From Glutinoglossum americanum (taxonomy: Eukaryota > Ascomycota > Geoglossomycetes > Geoglossales > Geoglossaceae), in NCBI GenBank assembly GCA_020080175.1, contig JAGHQL010000211.1:1-42703 (forward strand): a DNA stretch of 42,703 nt, in the 5' to 3' direction. Numbering within the stretch: position 1 is the stretch's first letter; each line of letters starts with the position of its first letter. The translations under genes were made by a program, and so were the position numbers. Below are positions 24,484 to 34,168 of this stretch, in pieces. Below the pieces are notes generated by a model, which ran no database searches, had not been told where the DNA came from, and saw only the letters and a program-made list of their open reading frames with translations.

Positions 24484-24545
24484 GTTATCCCCAGTTATCC
24501 CAGTTATCCCAGTTATCCCAGCTATTCAGTTATCCCAGTTACATA
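24484..24545 (+). repeat. 9-bp tandem repeat AGTTATCCC
   Basis: Exact AGTTATCCC units at 24493, 24502, 24511 and 24528, with a variant GTTATCCCC before and AGCTATTC between the third and fourth. It lies ~530 bp upstream of the DUF1349 gene. On the minus strand the unit reads GGGATAACT. Confidence 0.85.
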
Positions 24546-25067
24546 CCCCAACCCCCCCTCCCCAAGCCCAAAGCTACGTTGGTATTAGACTGGCACTAAA
24601 TATCCTTGCGCAATCCCCTAGACACAGAGTACCGACGTCCCAGACAGACAAATCATTCCAGCCAGCCACCAACCAAACTCACGAAAAACTACGGCGATAC
24701 GATCCGACCACCAAGTTGGAATTAATCACGACCAACCGGAGGCCAGAAGAGCCTTGCGCGCGTAACACGAGAGGGGTCCCGAGCTCTCCAAAGCTTGCCC
24801 TATCCTACCGCGTCAAACATTGTCTCCAAGTACGTCTGACGATTGCGCATCTCTATACCGGATCATCGATTGATCAGGTTGGACTACAGTACGTCCTCTC
24901 CGCATCACGCCGCATCACATTTACGATAGCAACTTGTGTTGGCTCGCGGTCGAGCATCATCGGTAATTAAGGCTTACGGCAATCGCCACCCTCGCGACGT
25001 CTACGAGCCTCCCAAACCTTAACTTACCCGCCTTCAAAAAAACCCGGGCTCCACACGCAAAACCGCA

Positions 25068-25997
25068 ATGCCTCCCTCATCCTCCTCCTTCACGCGCCTT
25101 AATCACCCGCAGCCAGTACCCAACTGGATGGGATCCTTCACGCTCTCTGCTCCACCCAACACGGATCTTTGGCGGAAACCACCATCGCGTGACACATCCA
25201 CAGCGCCTATCCTCTACACGGCGTTGCGGTCGCCATTCATCGCAGCCGAAGTGACCGTCAGTGCCGATTGGGAGCTCGAATGGGATCAGGGTGGGCTGGT
25301 GATATTTGCAGGGGCGCCGCCTGGGAGGGTACCGAACCCAAACGCCCCGAGTCCGAGTCCTAGTACGAGTACGAGCTCGACGGACGGAGCCGCTCCGAGC
25401 AACCCCTCTACGTCGACATCCCCCACAACAGACTTATCAACGACGCAACCGCAGCCACAACCGCAACCCCGACGAAACGAACCACCACCACCTTACATGC
25501 CCCCGCCGCCTGCCTCGAAATGGGTAAAAGCTGGCCTCGAATTTTACAATAACGCCCCTCACGCCTCAGCCGTCTGCGCCACCTCCGACGGCGCAGATTG
25601 GGCACTTGCCCCCCTCTTTCCTCCCTCTACATCCCCCACATCCGTCTCCCCAACCCCGCACCCGACCCCGCCTCTCCGCGTGAAGCTCGAGCGCGTAGGC
25701 CACGCGCTCTGGATATGGTTCTCCACGGACGTGGACGTCTCGGGAGACGGGCTAGCGGGGGGTGCAGCGGGCGGAGGGATGGACAGACAGCTGCAGGGGG
25801 GCGGCTGGCGGAAGCTGAGGGAGGTGACGTGGTTCTTCTGGGGCGTGGAGGATAAGGCCGTCAGGGTCGGGGTCTACGCCAGCAGACCTGCGGGGTTTGG
25901 CGGGTCGACGGTCTGGGCGATGAGGAACGGGGGCGCGAATACGGGCGGTGAAGGGAGAGGGTTGGTTGTGGAATTTGAGGGGCTGGAGATATTTTAG
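25068..25997 (+). CDS. DUF1349 (Ree1-like) beta-sandwich protein
   Basis: A single exon of 309 residues with ATG at 25068. It matches the DUF1349 / concanavalin-like family that includes yeast Ree1, a cytoplasmic protein linked to regulation of enolase. Signatures in order: NWMGSFTLSAPPNTDLWRKP (18-37), SPFIAAEVTVSADWELEWDQ with GGLVIFAG (63-90), KWVKAGLEFYNNAPHASAV (about 150-168), then RVKLERVGHALWIWF (about 204-218), GWRKLREVTWFFW (about 246-258), VRVGVYASRP (264-273) and the end LVVEFEGLEIF. The family is usually about 200-230 residues. The extra length comes from two Pro/Ser/Thr-rich inserts (about 90-145 and 185-203) in loops, coded by very GC-rich sequence. No signal peptide is visible. 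It is convergent with the ligase gene. Confidence 0.85.
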   Translation: MPPSSSSFTRLNHPQPVPNWMGSFTLSAPPNTDLWRKPPSRDTSTAPILYTALRSPFIAAEVTVSADWELEWDQGGLVIFAGAPPGRVPNPNAPSPSPSTSTSSTDGAAPSNPSTSTSPTTDLSTTQPQPQPQPRRNEPPPPYMPPPPASKWVKAGLEFYNNAPHASAVCATSDGADWALAPLFPPSTSPTSVSPTPHPTPPLRVKLERVGHALWIWFSTDVDVSGDGLAGGAAGGGMDRQLQGGGWRKLREVTWFFWGVEDKAVRVGVYASRPAGFGGSTVWAMRNGGANTGGEGRGLVVEFEGLEIF

Positions 25998-27194
25998 ACC
26001 GAGAATGGGGGGAACGTGGGTTTGGGGGGGTTTGGGGGATTTATTGGGACGGGGGGATAAACAAAGCATGCATAGAGGTTATTGTTGTTATTATTATTTA
26101 TTTATTTTTATGTTTTTTGGGGTATCTCCCTCACCCTCCCCCCCAAACGCCATCCACCCCATCCATGCATTTTCTTTTTTTTATTTTTATTTTTATTTTT
26201 TATTTTCCATTCCAACAAACCAATACCCATTCCTCCTCCCACCACCATCATCTCTTTCATCTTCCTCTTTTTTTTTTTTTTCTTTTTTTTTCTTCTTTCT
26301 TTTCCCTCTTCCTCGAGAAAAAAAAAAACGCAGTTATATAAGCACTAGCCCAATAGCCCATAGCGGGGGGCGAGGGGAGGAGGACCGCCTGGGCCCGGGC
26401 CTGGCCCCGGGCCTGGAGAGGGACAGCGGAGAGGCGCGCGGGAACCCAACCGGCATTTTTTGGAATAAAAAAAATTTTAAAAAAATATATATATATGCAT
26501 ATATATATACATAAAAGAAGGGAAATGAAAAGAGAACGTTTCTTTTTTTGTGTATTTTTTGGGGCTGGGGGGGGGGGGGGGGGGGGTTTTTTTTTTTTTT
26601 TTTTTTCCCCCCCCCCCCCCCTCGAAGGAAGGGGGGGAGGGGAAATTTAAAAAAAAACAAAAAAAAAAAAAGCTAAAAAAAACCTCCCGGGTTTCCCGCG
26701 CTCTCCCTCCTCCTGCTTCGCCCTTCGTGTTTTTGCGCATTGTGGGGGCTGGAAGCATCGGAGCACGTCGCATCACATCGCACACCCCCTCTTTCGCCCT
26801 TCCTCCCCGCCCTCCGCGGGGGGGGGGGCGAGGGGTTCCCCGTGCATAGATGATGACCACCTTTGTTGGTGTTTGCCGGGGGGTTGGGAACGTGGCATGT
26901 GTGTCTGGGGCAGGCTGGGGAAAAAAAAAAAAAGAGTCCAGGTTTATTCGCCGGCCGGGTGCGGGGGGGGGGGGGGGGAAAAAAAAAAAAAGAAAAGTAT
27001 GGTACGTCTTCACGTAACTACTGCGTTTTTACGTACGCAAATACGGATTGGATTGTCCGTGGGAAGAAAGAAAGAGAGGGAAAAAAAAAAGAAAAGAAAA
27101 AGGGAAACCCACTAAACCCGTGACCCGTTAAAGCATATATATATACACCCACTCTGCCAAACTTTTCAAAAACATAAAGGCGAGGGGAAAAAGC
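25998..27194. repeat. Convergent intergenic region full of homopolymers
   Basis: 1.2 kb between the 3' ends of the DUF1349 gene and the ligase gene. T-rich tracts lie at about 26085-26300 and AT dinucleotides at 26486-26510. A block of 20 G, 20 T and 15 C fills 26567-26621. Purine runs occur at 26823-26830 and 26965-26992 (G13 then A13). No gene: the open frames are Phe, Lys, Gly or Pro repeats. Such tracts probably serve as poly(A)/termination sequence on both strands. Their exact lengths are unreliable in an assembly. Confidence 0.75.
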
Positions 27195-30100
27195 CTAGTA
27201 CTCGAAATCGTCATCTACCCCCTTCCCGCCCTCTTTCTTCCCCACCCCCTCCTGTCTTCTGTACATCTCCGCCACCTGTCTAACCCCCGTCGCGTCTTCA
27301 GCCTTCTTGTCGTCCCTTTCCCTCACGAACCTCGGAAACCTCAAACTGACGCCTTTCCCCCCACCCAGAACCAACCCGTCCGCCGCCCTATATCTCGGCG
27401 AGAGCGTCAGGTCCGCGGCCTTGATCTCCCAGACGTATTTTGGTGGGAACCAGACGTCCGGTTGGTGTGCCGGGACGGGGGAGTGGGAATAGTAGGACGG
27501 TGGGGCAGAGATGGTGAGAGGGGAGAGGAGGTCGTAGAGGTGCTGGAGGGCTGAGTCGCTGAAGCCAGTGCCGAGGTTGCAGATTGTTTCGTAGGTTTGG
27601 TCGGATGGGTTGTAGGCTGAGAGGAGGAAGGCGCCGTAGAGGGAGGCGCGTTTTCCCTTTCCGTAGTAGGCCCCTATGACGACGAGGTCGAGTGAGTCAC
27701 CGAGACCAGAGAGGTAGTCTTTTTTAACCTGTGTGTATATTGGAGTCAGTTTGGGGGGTGGTGGGTTGTAGGAGGAAGGATGGTAAGACAAGCCTTCAAC
27801 CAATTACGAGACCGTTTGCTAGGCTCGTATCCGCTCTCCTCACCGTCCAGCATCTTCACCATAAGTCCCTCGCATGATGACTTGACGCTTTCATCAAGGA
27901 ACGTCTGAATCTCGTCGAGGTCGCTGGTATTCATGTGTTTGGCAAACGCAAATTCCCCCTCCACCTCTTCGAATGTCTGCTTCATCAACTCGCGCCGTTC
28001 TCGCAGTGACTTTTTCACAATGGGCTTTTCATCGGGACGACGATGTTAGCTGTCTCTCCTAGTTTGCAAGCCCATGGGTGCGGGAGCTCACCTCTCCATT
28101 TAGAAATAACATGTCAAATGCAAACACGCAGACCTTAACTTTTACATCTTCGACCTTGACGTCCTTTCGTTTTCTCGTCATCAGCTGCTGGAACGGTAAT
28201 AGCTTCTTCTCCTCAAGATCCCAAGCTACAGTCTCGCAGTCAAGCACAAAACTCTTCGTCCCATCCTTTACCCACTGATCCAGCTTAGCTAGAATATCCG
28301 GATATTTCTTTGATAGATCCTCCGAATTCCGAGAGAATATAGCTGAGATCCCCTTCTTGCTCTTTATCGATGGGACGCTACTGAGATATTGGTGTGGAGA
28401 GTCTGGCGATACGAAATGGATTTGGGCTCGTTCCCCATCGTACTTGTATTCGCAGGTGAAGTTCTTGTTCTCGAATCGGTCAAGTACTTCGGTGATGGCC
28501 TTTGTTGGTTTCGCCAACATAGGCTTGAGCGGTACGCCAGGTTGGAGCTTGCAGTGTTCTTTGAGGTTGGAGATCCCGTGTTCGAGCATCGCCGGGATGA
28601 TGACTTCGTAGCTTGGAAGCTCGCTGTGTGTGTGCGTGGGCGAGGTTAGTATGGAATCAGCGACTCGAGGGGCCGGGAAAAAAACATACCTGTAGACAGT
28701 TTTGAGGGTGATCTCGCCATTTCCCAGCTGATCTGTACTTGGTACCTTACCTTCCTTGAGTGTTTCGTGGATTACCATAGCCTGAGCCAATGCAACTAGT
28801 ACCGTCTTGTCCGCCAAACCCAGTCTCATCTTTCCTTCAAGCGTCCTGACGATAAACTTGGCTTCGCTGGCTCCCCCCTTGTCCTTTGTGATATCTATTC
28901 CCTTCCCCTTTCCCGCAGAATGTGCATCAGCGGCAGAGAGGAGCTTCTTGATGCCAGCGATCTTCCTGGTCTGGGCTCCGTTTCCTTGGGTAGTAGCAAT
29001 CGCCATCAAGCCATCACGTACGCCCCGAACGGTCAACGCCTTTGGCTTGAACATTGTAGGCTGGTTGGATCGGCTCTTTGCCGCTACCAGGCCAAGATCT
29101 CCAATTTCGTTCTGATCCGCTTTGATGACTGCGAGACTCCTGCCAGTGCTCTCCCCGATGGCCTTCATAATCAGGGATTCTCCGATCCCAAGCTCGATAC
29201 CCGCGTAATCCGCGGCAAGCTTATTAATCATGAGCAAGACACTCGGTAGCAGATCATCTGGGGTCAGACGAAGCACTTGTCGAAGGAATAGTGAACAGTG
29301 GGAGAGAATGACTAGTCGTTTTGTGGTGCTCTCGATTAGAGCAAACGTAGTACAGAGCGCAGCGTATGGCACAGGTTCACCCGGTTTCCAGTCAGGATAT
29401 GGATCTTTAGTTTTGCTCTTGAGCAGAGTCTGAACGGTCTCTCTGGCCTTCTCCGCTATTTCAGGCTTAACATCCTCATCTTCGGAATCTGCCTCCTCGT
29501 CGATCATTTCGGACTCGGACTCTACTGGCGAATGCTTTTCGACTGTGCTGGGCGACTTTCCGTCTGTATTCGATGCTGAAACGTTTTCTCCATCCGACTC
29601 CTCTTTGACTTCCGTCTTAGGTTTTGCTTTCCTCTTGGCAGGCTTATTCTTAGATAGTAGTGCAGTCCCATTCGGCCTTTTTTTTGTTGACCTGACGTCT
29701 TCTGGTTCTTTAGACGTGGTATCGTCTGTATCGCTGTTGGTTGTGGGGGTGCGTTTTGGCCGTTTTGTAATAGGCTCCTCGTCCGAATCATCGTAGAGGC
29801 CCTCCTCCCGGAGATCTTCCGCTTTGGTGAATCTTGGCTCTTCGTCTACAGTTCCTGTTGATGTTGACGAATGGGGTCGTTTTCTAGAGGCTGTGGGGTG
29901 AGGGCCGCATTAGCTGCTTGAGGTAATCGAGTAGAGGAGCTATAGTATGACCTACTGGTCATATTGGAGACATCATCATCCCGTTGTTTTCCATTGGCGG
30001 TGACTGCTCTATCCCCACTCCCGCACTCGATCTCCACATCACCACCACAATCCCCAGTATCACCACTGGTATTTGTCTGCAGTAGTCCCTTCTTCGGAGA

Positions 30101-30294
30101 AAGCGACAGTTTCTGCTGTATCGGTGGGTCTCTCTTCCCAAAGAACTTCCTACGCAGCCCATGCCCGTGTCAGTAATGAGATCTCATCAAATACCCGACC
30201 AAACACGAACACACACATGCCAAGAAAGTAGGGTGTACCCCAATCTTGTCTGCGCAGGTCTTACGTACCCTAGAGTAGCCTGCTTAGGCGGCAT
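27195..30294 (-). CDS. cdc9: DNA ligase I (ATP-dependent), Cdc9 ortholog
   Basis: Six exons (30294-30269, 30149-29956, 29890-28690, 28623-28092, 28024-27794, 27728-27195) give 905 residues. The start MPPKQATLGKFFGKR contains a PIP box (QATLGKFF) for PCNA. Residues ~15-220 are a charged disordered region with nuclear-localisation-like KRP and KKRP patches. The DNA-binding domain follows (PYAALCTTFALIESTTKRL, then ADYAGIELGIGESLIMKAIG). The adenylation motif is CEYKYDGERAQIHF with the catalytic lysine at about 534, then FVLDCETVAWD and VCVFAFDMLFLNGE. After NWLK the OB-fold part begins, VKKDYLSGLGDSLDLVVIGA, and ends FPRFVRERDDK. This enzyme seals Okazaki fragments and repair nicks. The intron after NWLK needs a GC donor to keep NWLKVKKDYL, and the intron after KTVY is 66 nt and stop-free. 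Confidence 0.95.
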
Positions 30295-31606
30295 GATGAC
30301 GGCGAAATATCTACTGGCGGAACTGCCGGGAGGGCAAGGGTTGAGTAATCCTTTGAGACCGCAGGATGTAATTAAATCCAGAGGGCGGCAGCGAGCTAGC
30401 AGCGCTCTTGGGAGAAGAGCAAGGCGATACAGTTTGGGCAACGATTGAAATATATTTGGGAAAATGAGGATGTGGGGAAGTGACGCGGTACAGGTTGGGT
30501 AACGCGTCAAGGCGAGAAAAAAAACGCGCTAGTGGCTTTATGCAATCTACCTATCAACCAACCGATAAATTATAGAACACATGTCTGGAAATCTTCCCAT
30601 CATAGGCATGATCTCAAGGGCCACCGTTGTTTCATGATGGATATGTTCAGGAGGGACTCAAGAGCTATCGGTGGATCATAATGTGAATGTATCCAGGAAC
30701 TCCTGTAACTATAGTTAATACTACCGGAAAACAAAAAAGATGGGCAAGGGGAATATCCTTGATAGGTAATTGGGTAAAAATCGAAGTTGTGGTACTCAAG
30801 AAACTATCTCGATAAAGGTAAGTATGAAGTATGGTCCGCCGTAGACGGAAATTCCAGATTGGACCGGGCGAGTCCTACACAGATATTCGGGAGTGTCGTA
30901 TAGGGTAATGAGATCTGGGCCATGACACCATTTGTCAAATGGACAGACAAATCGAATATCCAATATCACCCTCTCGGCCCGGCCTTCAGATGCACAAGTG
31001 TCTTACATTTCAATCTTACATATCGGGTTACCCCTCCGCCCTCTTTCCCTAGGATATTAACGTACACATTTGGGGGTGTGGAAATGGATCGAAAGTCCGA
31101 AATCAAAGCGCACAGATAAAATTTTAGTAGTCAAGTAAAAAGGAAAAGGGAAAGAGATAGAAAATGCTATGTAAACGAAGTTCTTTTTTTTAAGTTAGAA
31201 AGCAACTTTTCCAGACAAGCTGAAAACTTGATAACTGATCTGAAAGGGTCAACTAAAACCGATTAAGCATGTAGTAAGACAGGAGTAAAGAACGTAGGGG
31301 GGCAACGAGGTTCGGCCACCTAGAATCTTAGGGATTATGGAAAGAGAAAGAGAAAGAGCGTGCAGAAGTCCGGAGCCGCCGCGTACAGAAAGTTGATTTG
31401 GCAATAGTAACAACCGTAAGACAACGGGGAGTAGAGACATCGAAAAAAAAAAATATCCTGAACACGATGCGATCGGTCTCCGTGATAACTTGATTTGATT
31501 AGACATTTTAGGAACCCTCGAATCGAATGGCATCAGATACGACTTCCATGACCATACCACCCTGTACCCAGGCAAAGGGATAAAAAAAAACGAAAAGAAT
31601 GCAACA
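30295..31606. other. Intergenic: ligase promoter side and 3' side of RRM gene
   Basis: 1.3 kb between two minus-strand genes. It should hold the promoter and leader of the ligase gene (from 30295) and the 3' UTR of the RNA-binding protein gene (below 31606). The middle (30540-31250) is AT-moderate with no ORF above about 65 codons and no recognised element. No tRNA was seen. Confidence 0.5.
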
Positions 31607-34168
31607 CTATTGTGCTCCAATTTCTTCCTCGGCCCATCCGGGGAGACCACCCTCGCCTTGAATTGCCAGTCCATACCCGCCGTGGCCATTCAATCCACCA
31701 AAGCCTGAAGACATACCCATGAAACCAGCATGCTGTTGTTGCTGCTGCTGTTGTTGTTGTTGTTGTTGCTGTGGCTGCTGTTGCTGCACGCCCTGGGGAA
31801 ATACTGGGAGGCTTACGGCACGAGAGTGCTGCCCGCGTACGCCGTTAAGGACTGCGTTAGAGGGTGCTAGCAATCCCCCGACTGTAGTTGCACCGGAGGA
31901 GACACCATTCATAAGAGCGTTATAACCGTTATTTTGATTATGCTGGCGCTGTGCAGCCTCAAGCGCGGCACCTGTCATAAGGTCTCCAGCACCGGCTACA
32001 CCACTGTAGAGAGCAGCTTGTTGAGCAGCAAGAACCTGCTGTTGTTGCTGTTGTAGAGAGGCGATCGAGTAAGGGTCCTGGGTTTGGAGGTGTTGTTGCT
32101 GGGCTTGCTGTTGAGCACTGACTTGATTGAGGTACATCGTTAATGGATTGTTGCTTCCGGCATTTATAATGGCCGAGGGGGTGGGCGCCTGCTGCTGTTG
32201 CTGTTGTCCACCAGATGAGCCAGCGCCGTTCGATCCTGGAGTTGGTGAAAGGGACGATCCGGTTGGGCTTGTGGCCGATCCGCCTTGACTTAAGCTTGGT
32301 TGAAGGCCACCATTGACTGCAGGTGGCGAAGAGAATCCATCTGCACTACCGTTGGCTTGCTGTTGGGAACCGTTCCCATTTTGCGAAACTTGTCTTGGAG
32401 GATTTCCGCATCTGTCTTTCCCAAAATTGATTTTAAATCGTCGGTATTCCTCGCGTCCTCGGACAGCCTCAATCGCCTTGATAGCGTTCGCAATGTTCGT
32501 GAAATTGACAAACGCACAGCTCTTCTCCCGCAGAGCGTTAACAAGCTCTATCTCACCGTATTCAGAAAAATCTTGCCTTAGACGCTCCTCGCTCCACGAC
32601 TCGTCCAGATTTCCTATGTAGACGTTACGTGATGCGCCACCACTCACCGCGAGGGCAATGGCAGGCGGAAGAGCTCCAGAATGTTTTCCCCAGCCGATTT
32701 TAAGTCGCCGGTTATGGATCATGAGCCCTTGGATGTTACTTAGAGCGTAGAAGGAAGCGGCAGAGGTTGGATCGATGAATGTAACGAAACAAATGTGCTT
32801 GTCGGGAATGTAACGAATATGGTGCAACAAACCACCTCTAACCACGTTGCAAATTTCTTCGATCGTAGTCTCCGGATGGATGTTGCCCAGGTAAACGGTC
32901 CGGTTGCCTAGATTGTTGATGCCACCAGCAGATGTTGCAACAGCCGCAGCAGCGACCGATTGCTGAGCCAGAGCACTAGAGATGAGGTCTCTGTCAGCGC
33001 CATTCAGGACATGGGCATAACCGGGAGCTATTCCTAGGTACTGGGCGGCATTCTGCTGCTGGGTTTTCGAAACATATGCACATCTGTCCTTGCCGTAATA
33101 CACACGACGAGGCGATTGCCATTTCGGCTCTTGGGGCAACTGGGAGACAGCCTTGATAGCGTTGCCGATCGACAGAAAGTGAACGAATCCGATCGCCTTC
33201 TCCCGGACGATCTTGACGGTGTCGATTGGGCCAAATTTTCCAAGATCCTCCTTTAACTCTTCCTCCTGAACATCTTCAGGCAAATTACCCAAGTAGACGT
33301 TCCGCGAGGCCCCCGACTGCTGCACCGCGAGAGCAACAGATGTGGGGACCTGCGAGGGCTTGCCCCACCCAACCTTAATGTCCTGTCCTCGAATCGATAA
33401 CTTCTTCAAAATCGCATCAGAATGGAAATGCGTGGCAGAGCTACCATCTAAGAACGAAATAAAAGCACAATTCTTATCCGGCAAGAGTCTGACGGATTCA
33501 ATTTGGCCACTTCGCACGTGGCTAAGGATCTCTTCCGCAGATGTTTCAGGAGGTATATTGCCTAAATAAACAGTCCTGCTCGTCCCGGAAATCAGGCCTG
33601 GTGTGACTTGAAGGGGTGAGTTGGGTCCCGAGAAAGACTGGTTTCCAAGAGCAGGAAATCCACCAGTTGGAGACTGAGGCCCGAAATATTGAGCTGACCC
33701 AAAAGCGGTCGGTGATACCATGCTCTGATACAGTTGCTGGGAGATCGCGTTCTGTTGCCCTTGAACGGTGTTACCCAAGAAGTTTTGCTGGCTTTGTTGC
33801 TGGTTCTGATTGTGGGAGAATCCAAAATTGGAGAATTGAGGAGAGGTGAACGCCGGTGGAGTTCCTGGTTGAAATGGACTTCCGAGAAGGAGCTGCGAAG
33901 GTAAGAGCGGCGTAAACTGCATGTCAAACGCGGTCTGCGGGCTTGCTATTCCAGATTCAGAGGTTTGGCCAAGGTGTCCGGTGTTAATGGATGGAACGTT
34001 AACCCGACGGGGATGCCGGTCGGCATACCCACCAATCGAGTTGCTATTTGAGCTGTACGCTCCGTGAGAAAACCCAGTATGTTCTCCGTTGGCATTAGAC
34101 GCTTTTGACAATGGATGAGGAAGGCGGTTATTGGGTGCGCCCGAGGTAGAGCCTTCTGGTTGATGCAT
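31607..34168 (-). CDS. Four-RRM RNA-binding protein, Mrn1/Nrd1 type
   Basis: One exon of 853 residues with ATG at 34168. Four RNA-recognition motifs are clear from their RNP2/RNP1 pairs: RRM1 about 198-270 (VYLGNI, CAFISF), RRM2 about 289-360 (VYLGNL, IGFVHF), RRM3 about 423-495 (VYLGNI, ICFVTF) and RRM4 about 514-585 (VYIGNL, CAFVNF). RRM1 and RRM3 end in IKVGWGK or LKIGWGK, and RRM2 and RRM4 in YYGKDRC or NFGKDRC, an alternating pattern typical of budding-yeast Mrn1 and fission-yeast Nrd1, which bind mRNAs in differentiation and stress control. The N-terminus is Ser/Asn/Gln-rich. The C-terminus (600-853) is Gln-rich with a Q15-type tract, prion-like in composition, suggesting granule formation. 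The C-terminal end [12 protein letters not shown] is conserved-looking. No intron is needed. Confidence 0.9.
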   Translation of the reverse strand: MHQPEGSTSGAPNNRLPHPLSKASNANGEHTGFSHGAYSSNSNSIGGYADRHPRRVNVPSINTGHLGQTSESGIASPQTAFDMQFTPLLPSQLLLGSPFQPGTPPAFTSPQFSNFGFSHNQNQQQSQQNFLGNTVQGQQNAISQQLYQSMVSPTAFGSAQYFGPQSPTGGFPALGNQSFSGPNSPLQVTPGLISGTSRTVYLGNIPPETSAEEILSHVRSGQIESVRLLPDKNCAFISFLDGSSATHFHSDAILKKLSIRGQDIKVGWGKPSQVPTSVALAVQQSGASRNVYLGNLPEDVQEEELKEDLGKFGPIDTVKIVREKAIGFVHFLSIGNAIKAVSQLPQEPKWQSPRRVYYGKDRCAYVSKTQQQNAAQYLGIAPGYAHVLNGADRDLISSALAQQSVAAAAVATSAGGINNLGNRTVYLGNIHPETTIEEICNVVRGGLLHHIRYIPDKHICFVTFIDPTSAASFYALSNIQGLMIHNRRLKIGWGKHSGALPPAIALAVSGGASRNVYIGNLDESWSEERLRQDFSEYGEIELVNALREKSCAFVNFTNIANAIKAIEAVRGREEYRRFKINFGKDRCGNPPRQVSQNGNGSQQQANGSADGFSSPPAVNGGLQPSLSQGGSATSPTGSSLSPTPGSNGAGSSGGQQQQQQAPTPSAIINAGSNNPLTMYLNQVSAQQQAQQQHLQTQDPYSIASLQQQQQQVLAAQQAALYSGVAGAGDLMTGAALEAAQRQHNQNNGYNALMNGVSSGATTVGGLLAPSNAVLNGVRGQHSRAVSLPVFPQGVQQQQPQQQQQQQQQQQQQHAGFMGMSSGFGGLNGHGGYGLAIQGEGGLPGWAEEEIGAQ
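31733..31790 (-). repeat. CAG/CAA tract coding polyglutamine in the four-RRM protein
   Basis: The plus strand shows a GTT/GCT/CTG mixture that reads on the minus strand as about 20 codons of Gln with one Pro and a final His (QQQQPQQQ...QH). Other Gln-rich patches of the same gene lie near 32030-32110 and 32190-32210. Mixed CAA/CAG codons suggest selection for the peptide as well as slippage. Confidence 0.85.

Larger units (their letters stand above)
18801..25067. other. 6-kb low-complexity, gene-poor region upstream of ree1-like gene
   Basis: No gene is recognisable. It carries dense simple tracts: (CTTC)n near 19398-19418 and (GAAA/GGAA)n near 19589-19615, A/T runs at 20099-20120 and 20214-20232, a run of 29 T at 20352-20380, a GTT tract near 20488-20508, T20 near 20623-20642, a 10-bp repeat at 21403-21446, GTT repeats at 23203-23242 and a 9-bp repeat at 24493-24536. 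The most protein-like frame is minus 22630-23022 (MPDGVELLANAMREVVISQE, then SRLTPPSPAQTTGSG), 130 residues, not recognised. Such a pyrimidine-rich, uORF-rich stretch could be long leader or promoter DNA of a regulated gene, or an unannotated noncoding transcript. The sequence alone does not decide. Confidence 0.45.

Noticed and set aside
26477-27115. ORFs in the ree1-like/ligase intergenic region
   Set aside because: Entirely homopolymer translations (Lys, Gly, Pro, Phe).
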